Below, piece after piece: positions 5,157 to 6,068 of a stretch of DNA of 6,068 nucleotides. The notes beneath the pieces are model-generated. The model worked only from the letters and a program-made list of their open reading frames with translations, ran no database searches and was not told where the DNA came from. Positions within the stretch are counted from its first letter, which is position 1, and each line of letters begins with the position of its first letter. Origin of the DNA: Planctomycetaceae bacterium (GTDB taxonomy: Bacteria; Planctomycetota; Planctomycetia; Planctomycetales; Planctomycetaceae); assembly GCA_016765335.1 (NCBI GenBank), contig JAESQE010000377.1:1-6068 (forward strand), written 5' to 3'. Position numbers and translations under genes: made by a program.

Positions 5157-5972
5157 TCATTGAGCGTTTTTCTCTCGCAGTATTTTTCCGAGATACTTAG
5201 CTGTTTCGTCAGCAATCACATTGTAGCCCGCCAAATTCGGATGACGATCTGAATACCAGCCCGGCAAATGCCCCAAGACGGGATCCAATTCGTTAGCCAT
5301 CACTTCGACACTGCCTTTGAAGACAAACGGTTGGACGAGTTCATGATACTGCTTCGGAACTCTTTCAAGAGAATAACGCCGATAATTGTACATGTTCGGC
5401 CCCTTTTTCAACTCAGTGGCATATCGAGGATAGATATCAAAGACTTCCAGCTTTTCTTTTTTGGCCACATCAAATACCAGATCGTTAATTTCTTTGCTGG
5501 CTTCTTCTCCAGAAAAGGGGATCACAGTCATCTGAATGAGCAAAGCATTCGGATGGTCTTTTCTCAAGCGAGCAAGCAACTCATGAAAATCCTTTGGGAA
5601 ATTCTCTGAAAAGTTTTCGCGCCTGGCTCGATCATTCAAGCCGTAACGAATGAAGATATAATCTAACCCAGGCAATTTCGCTGCATCGCGATCGTATCGT
5701 CCGGAATCAAATAATCTGCGAATGTATTCGCCACTCAAACTGGAATTAACAACATGACAGGCAGGCAGATCACCTTGTGCAGCCAGCAGAATCTCTAACA
5801 TTCTTTCTAGATGCGGACCGTTTGGTCTGAGCCGTCTGGGCACGCTGCCTTCAGCAGTACTATCACCCAAAAGCAGTATCTGCACTTTCCCCTGATGCTC
5901 AGCATTCACGTTGGATGTGAAACAAAGGCATGCAAACATCAATCCCAAAGCAATAACAAGTGAATTTTTCAT
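5157..5972 (-). CDS. Secreted SGNH/GDSL-family hydrolase
   Basis: A 271-residue exported esterase-like protein. The signal peptide (MKNS, hydrophobic core, then N-V-N-A cleaved near residue 24) resembles that of the thioredoxin-like protein. All four SGNH blocks are visible: LLLGDSTAEG with nucleophile S38, NSSLSGEY with G81, RYGLNDRARR with N113, and DRHPNLAGYN with D242 and H244. The catalytic triad is therefore intact and the fold should be the flavodoxin-like SGNH type. Family members remove acyl or acetyl groups from lipids or polysaccharides; the substrate here cannot be told. Similar GDST-type proteins are common in planctomycetes, where sugar deacetylation is a reasonable guess. I chose the ATG at 5972 because AGGA lies eight bases before it; the upstream ATG at 5987 would add five residues (MRTTK). 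No linked carbohydrate gene is visible. Confidence 0.9.
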   Translation of the reverse strand: MKNSLVIALGLMFACLCFTSNVNAEHQGKVQILLLGDSTAEGSVPRRLRPNGPHLERMLEILLAAQGDLPACHVVNSSLSGEYIRRLFDSGRYDRDAAKLPGLDYIFIRYGLNDRARRENFSENFPKDFHELLARLRKDHPNALLIQMTVIPFSGEEASKEINDLVFDVAKKEKLEVFDIYPRYATELKKGPNMYNYRRYSLERVPKQYHELVQPFVFKGSVEVMANELDPVLGHLPGWYSDRHPNLAGYNVIADETAKYLGKILREKNAQ

Positions 5973-5975
5973 CTT

Positions 5976-5984
5976 AGTTGTCCT
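5976..5984 (-). promoter_or_regulatory. Ribosome binding site deciding the SGNH hydrolase start
   Basis: On the minus strand AGGA (complement of 5981-5984) precedes the ATG at 5972 by eight bases. This is one of the clearest Shine-Dalgarno sites in the window and places the start at 5972 rather than 5987. Confidence 0.55.
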
Positions 5985-6068
5985 CATTCGAAGTTATCTG
6001 AATCAGCCTCATTGAAAATCAGGCAAGTTGTTTTGTCGCGATTGTTCCTTCGGGGAGTTTCGAACTTC

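Noticed and set aside
5268..5609. Plus-strand open frame of 113 codons
   Set aside because: It is antisense to the catalytic region of the SGNH hydrolase, which has all four blocks intact on the other strand.

Overview
The window reads as ordinary bacterial chromosome, most probably from a planctomycete. I infer this from the small lipoprotein (a GGQTLPSAFYL / DDVQYFPPGPE pattern I associate with planctomycetes), the GDST-type secreted SGNH hydrolase, the form of MurJ and the scarcity of strong Shine-Dalgarno sites. This is recognition from memory, not a search. I see no phage, transposase, CRISPR, rRNA or tRNA.

Layout: 1-338 has no convincing gene. A small lipoprotein gene is on the minus strand (339-584). 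A 470-base divergent intergenic region follows; it is rich in inverted repeats and holds a plausible sigma70-type promoter (866-894) and a foldable leader (917-1004). This leader precedes a two-gene plus-strand unit: an unrecognised Trp-rich soluble protein (1053-1493) and murJ, the lipid II flippase (1486-3147), which overlap by 8 bases. A 330-base gap with further inverted repeats leads to a secreted thioredoxin-fold protein (3478-3945). A long GAAA-capped hairpin (3984-4038) separates it from miaA (4069-5001), the tRNA dimethylallyltransferase. The last gene, a secreted SGNH hydrolase (5157-5972), is on the minus strand and converges on miaA. The 155 bases between these two hold a GC-rich palindromic repeat and a 14-base tandem repeat.

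How the genes relate: murJ serves peptidoglycan synthesis, and its overlapping upstream partner is the best candidate for an undescribed function because the overlap implies co-translation. The lipoprotein, thioredoxin-like protein and SGNH hydrolase are all predicted to be exported. miaA is a housekeeping RNA-modification gene with no clear link to its neighbours.

I did not find a clearly novel multi-gene system. The signals most worth a second look are the promoter and leader before the murJ unit, the uncharacterised murJ partner, and the structured intergenic region after murJ.
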